The notes below the pieces were generated by a model that ran no database searches, was not told the DNA's origin, and saw only the letters and a list, made by a program, of their open reading frames with translations. A DNA stretch of 34,930 bases from Blautia sp. Its GTDB lineage: Bacteria; Bacillota; Clostridia; Lachnospirales; Lachnospiraceae. Position 1 is the first letter of the stretch. Each line of letters starts with the position of its first letter. Positions 31,817 to 34,930 of the stretch are shown here, piece after piece. Location of the stretch: contig JAFVGK010000141.1 of NCBI GenBank assembly GCA_017475035.1, positions 1-34,930 of the forward strand. The letters run 5' to 3'. Both the position numbers and the translations under genes were made by a program.

Positions 31817-33001
31817 TTATACAAACTCCTTCGCCAGCTTTGCAAACTGAGGAAGAGAATTCATAATCGTATCATAGGAGACACAATATGCAAGGCGTAC
31901 ATAACCCGGGCAGGCAAAGGAGCTTCCCGGTACCATTAATATATTGTATTTCTTTCCCGCCTCGACAAAGGCCTTTTCATCCTCTACCGGAGATTTTACA
32001 AACAGATAGAAGGCACCTTGCGGTTTGATGCAGGTAAAGCCAAGCTCTGTCAGTCCGTTATATAACGCCTGACGATTACGGTCATAAGCCGCCACATCAC
32101 ATTCTGCGTCCACACATTTTGCAATGACCTTCTGCATAAGAGAAGGAGCGTTGACGGCGCCGCTGATCCTGTTTGCGATCGTTACTGCCGCGATGAGTTC
32201 TTCGCTTTGGTCAACCTCATCGGGAATAACCAGATAACCGATCCTTTCTCCCGGCAGGGATAAGGATTTGCTGTAGGAATATCCGACTACGGTATTTGCG
32301 TAATATTTGGTCAGATAAGGAACTTCTACGCCATCATATGCCAGCTCCCTGTACGGTTCATCACTGATCAGATAGATCACCGTGCCATATTCCTTCTGCT
32401 TCTTTTCCAGAATTGCAGCCAGTTTCTTAATAGTCTCCTCTGAATAGACGACACCTGTCGGATTATGCGGGGAATTCACAATGACCGCTCTTGTCTTCGG
32501 CGTGATTTTCTCCTCAAACTCTGTCAGATTCGGCTGGAAGGTCGCTGTATCCGGAGTAATCTCCACCAGAACGCCGTCATAGTTCCTCACATATGCCCCA
32601 TATTCCAGGAAGTAAGGAGCGAAAACGATAACCTCTTCTCCGGGATTCACTACAGCCTTCAGCATAATATTCAGACCGCTGGCAGCGCCAACCGTCATGA
32701 TCAGATTTTTAGCCGCAAAGCAAGTCCCAAAACGCCTGTTCAAAGATCCTGCAATTGTCTGCCTTACGTCCTCAAAGCCGGCGTTGCTCATATATCCATG
32801 CACGACGAGAGGATCTTCTTCGTTTACAAGCTCGATGATCGCTTCCTTCACGCACTCCGGTGCCGGAACGGACGGATTACCAAGACTGAAATCAAATACA
32901 TTTTCCGGGCCGTACAAAGCCTTCAGGCGGTTTCCTTCCTCAAACATCATGCGGATCGCGGAATTATTACGGATGAAGGGTTTCATTTTTTCTGCTATCA
33001 T
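31817..33001 (-). CDS. Pyridoxal-phosphate-dependent aminotransferase, class I/II
   Basis: A 394-residue aminotransferase of the aspartate/aromatic fold-type I group. The PLP lysine is in SYSKSLSLPGERIGY, the substrate/cofactor Asn in NSPHNPTGVVYSEE, the Asp-Tyr in ISDEPYRELAYD, and the C-terminal Arg in CPGYVRLAYCVS. The N-terminal FSLGNPSVPAPE is typical of clostridial AspC-like enzymes. The likely reaction is transamination between glutamate and oxaloacetate, but aromatic or alanine specificity cannot be excluded. The ATG follows AAGGAGA by 7 bases. It is a single gene with its own promoter, flanked by repeats. Confidence 0.93.
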   Translation of the reverse strand: MIAEKMKPFIRNNSAIRMMFEEGNRLKALYGPENVFDFSLGNPSVPAPECVKEAIIELVNEEDPLVVHGYMSNAGFEDVRQTIAGSLNRRFGTCFAAKNLIMTVGAASGLNIMLKAVVNPGEEVIVFAPYFLEYGAYVRNYDGVLVEITPDTATFQPNLTEFEEKITPKTRAVIVNSPHNPTGVVYSEETIKKLAAILEKKQKEYGTVIYLISDEPYRELAYDGVEVPYLTKYYANTVVGYSYSKSLSLPGERIGYLVIPDEVDQSEELIAAVTIANRISGAVNAPSLMQKVIAKCVDAECDVAAYDRNRQALYNGLTELGFTCIKPQGAFYLFVKSPVEDEKAFVEAGKKYNILMVPGSSFACPGYVRLAYCVSYDTIMNSLPQFAKLAKEFV

Positions 33002-33055
33002 GATCGGTTCTCCTTCTTTTATGTCTCTCTGACGGAGACGTTTTCTTCTCGGTGC

Positions 33056-33084
33056 ATCATATCATATTTCACTTCCAAACGCAA
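33056..33084 (-). promoter_or_regulatory. Promoter of the aminotransferase gene
   Basis: On the minus strand: -35 TTGCGT (33079-33084), 17-base spacer, -10 TATGAT (33056-33061). Start site near 33049. Confidence 0.6.
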
Positions 33085-33137
33085 GTTGGCACCTACATCC
33101 CCATATTCTTTCATGCGTTCAAAGCGTCTTCATTATC

Positions 33138-33763
33138 CAGCTCGGCTGTTATTTTTCGGCTGAGCGAATATGACATCGATCCGAGAGCCTGTGCAGGCCT
33201 TGAAGCCGAGCGTCAGCCAATCGTTTGCACCATAAACTCCGGTTTTCACTACACAGCTCGGCTCATAACTTGAAAGGCGGACGGACCGATGTCACAATGA
33301 GCGACGCATTCGTAAAATAATTGACGAGACTGAAACCGATGGGAGACTTAAGGTCTGAGGTGGCTCCGGCTCGTCCGGAGACATTTCAGACCTTTAGACT
33401 CCCACGGGAGATGGCTCGGCTGTTATTTTTCGGCTGAGCGAATGTGACATCGATCCGGGAGCCCGTGCAAGCCTTGAAGCCGAGCGTCATTCAATTGTTT
33501 ACACCATAAGCTTCGCCTTTCACCACACAGCTCGGCTCATTACCTGAAAGGCGGACGGACCGATGTCACAATGAGCGACGCATTCGTAAAATAATTGACG
33601 AGACTGAAACCGATGGGAGACTTAAGGTCTGAGGTGGCTCCGGCTCGTCCGGAGACATTTCAGATCTTTAGTCTCCCACGGGAGATGGCTCGGCTGTTAT
33701 TTTTCGGCTGAGCGATTGTGACATCGAGCCGGGAGCCCGTGCAAGCCTTGAAGCCGAGCGTCA
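33138..33763 (+). repeat. R1 tandem array (copies C, D, E), 274-bp period
   Basis: Two full units (33216-33489 and 33490-33763, 274 bases each) follow a 78-base partial unit (33138-33215). Each full unit is a 38-base spacer (including CAAT[CT]GTTT[GA]CACCATAA) plus a 236-base self-complementary element (33254-33489; 33528-33763). The central hairpins are at 33341-33403 and 33615-33677. The partial unit equals a full one minus 158 bases lying between two GCTCGGCT motifs, so it looks like a recombination deletion. The array fills the aminotransferase-atpC gap; there is no gene in it. Confidence 0.92.
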
Positions 33764-33792
33764 TATGATTGTCCGAATCTGAGAAGCATTAC

Positions 33793-33826
33793 GAAAAAAA
33801 GTGAGCCAGGGTCCCCCCTGACTCAC
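33793..33826 (-). terminator. Terminator of the atp operon
   Basis: On the minus strand, GTGAGTCAGGGG / CCCTGGCTCAC followed by seven T, just after atpC. Confidence 0.9.
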
Positions 33827-33842
33827 TGATTCACCGCTAAAT

Positions 33843-34241
33843 TTACTGTACGGAAAGCCGCACAAGCGCTCTCTGCAGTTTTGCAGAAAAAACTTTATAT
33901 TCTTTGTCACTGATCCCTGACTGAGACAGCTTTTCTTCGGCACGTTCCTTTGCTTTCTGCGCGCGTTCACGGTCGATATTTTCCTTCCATTCCCAGGTCG
34001 TGGCAAGCAGACGGCATACACCGTTCATCATGGTAATCATACCGCCGATGCAGGCAGCATTTCTCCTGGTACCATCTTCGAGAACGATATGCGCCTCGCC
34101 CATCCCAAGAGCCGTGCAAAAGTTGATATGGCCTGCCAGAATCGCAAGATCTCCCGTAATCGAACGGCAGACAACGCGCTCCACTTCTCCGTCGAAGCAG
34201 ATCCCATCAGGCGTACCGATCTGAAGAGGAAATGTCTTCAT
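33843..34241 (-). CDS. atpC: F-type ATP synthase epsilon subunit
   Basis: A 132-residue subunit of the F1 central stalk, which couples rotation to catalysis and can inhibit ATP hydrolysis. The N-terminal beta-sandwich shows FPLQIGTPDGICFDGEVERVVCRSITGDLAILAGH, and the two C-terminal helices start near residue 87 (ENIDRERAQKAKERAEEKL). Its length is normal. The ATG has a consensus AAAGGAGGTG site and lies 12 bases after atpD. It is the last gene of the atp operon, followed by the terminator at 33793-33826. Confidence 0.96.
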   Translation of the reverse strand: MKTFPLQIGTPDGICFDGEVERVVCRSITGDLAILAGHINFCTALGMGEAHIVLEDGTRRNAACIGGMITMMNGVCRLLATTWEWKENIDRERAQKAKERAEEKLSQSGISDKEYKVFSAKLQRALVRLSVQ

Positions 34242-34253
34242 AAAACACCTCCT

Positions 34254-34930
<677 letters not shown>

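Noticed and set aside
33138-33763. Retron or integron array as the explanation of R1
   Set aside because: No reverse transcriptase or integrase gene is near, and no attC-type core site was recognised.

Overview
The window looks like a chromosomal segment of an anaerobic Firmicute of class Clostridia, most likely a Lachnospiraceae member. The basis is the overall style of the proteins, strong AGGAGG-type ribosome binding sites, a DUF6465-like domain that I associate with this family, and moderate base composition. There is no plasmid, phage or transposase gene. Almost all genes are core metabolism or transport.

Layout. 1-1720: a secreted four-repeat SH3 protein (minus). 1804-7898: carB, a Cof-type HAD phosphatase and a secreted repeat-rich protein (plus), closed by a shared terminator. 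7922-12814: a nucleoside-type ABC importer operon (binding protein, ATPase, two permeases; minus), in which one permease gene carries a single-base frameshift. 12846-14180: a stand-alone DUF2399/JetD-like Toprim protein (minus). 14632-14900: a 60-residue orphan gene (plus). 14952-15212: two tRNA-Gly genes. 15519-18869: ccsA, resB and an HTH-DUF6465 regulator (System II cytochrome c maturation; minus). 19176-19427: a GIY-YIG protein (plus). 19555-21692: deoD and mtnA (purine nucleoside and methylthioribose salvage; minus). 22011-23209: a two-gene chromate-type transporter (minus). 23615-25852: a GH13 amylase with an unusual tail (plus). 25976-31076: typA, a CobO-like ATPase, dapA, dapB and a eukaryotic-type hisA (minus). 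31817-33084: an aminotransferase (minus). 33793-34930: atpC and the end of atpD (minus).

How the genes fit together. The importer, deoD and mtnA form a plausible uptake and salvage route for nucleosides. dapA/dapB serve lysine and peptidoglycan precursors. hisA is a displaced histidine gene riding on the dap transcript. ccsA/resB imply that the organism makes at least one exported c-type cytochrome, which is notable for a fermentative clostridium.

The most unusual content is intergenic. Nearly every long gap is built from a few families of self-complementary repeats, named R1, R2 and R3 here. R1 is a roughly 236-bp element whose two halves fold back on each other around a strong central hairpin. 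It occurs at 15261-15506 and 31186-31422 and as a 274-bp-period tandem array at 33138-33763; one copy has a replaced central hairpin. R2 (up to about 280 bp) carries terminal inverted repeats and a 34-bp near-perfect palindrome. R3 (about 95 bp) is found nested inside R2, directly against the stop codon of hisA, and forming the last codons and stop of dapA. No transposase in the window explains them. They may be non-autonomous mobile elements, structured RNAs, or both.
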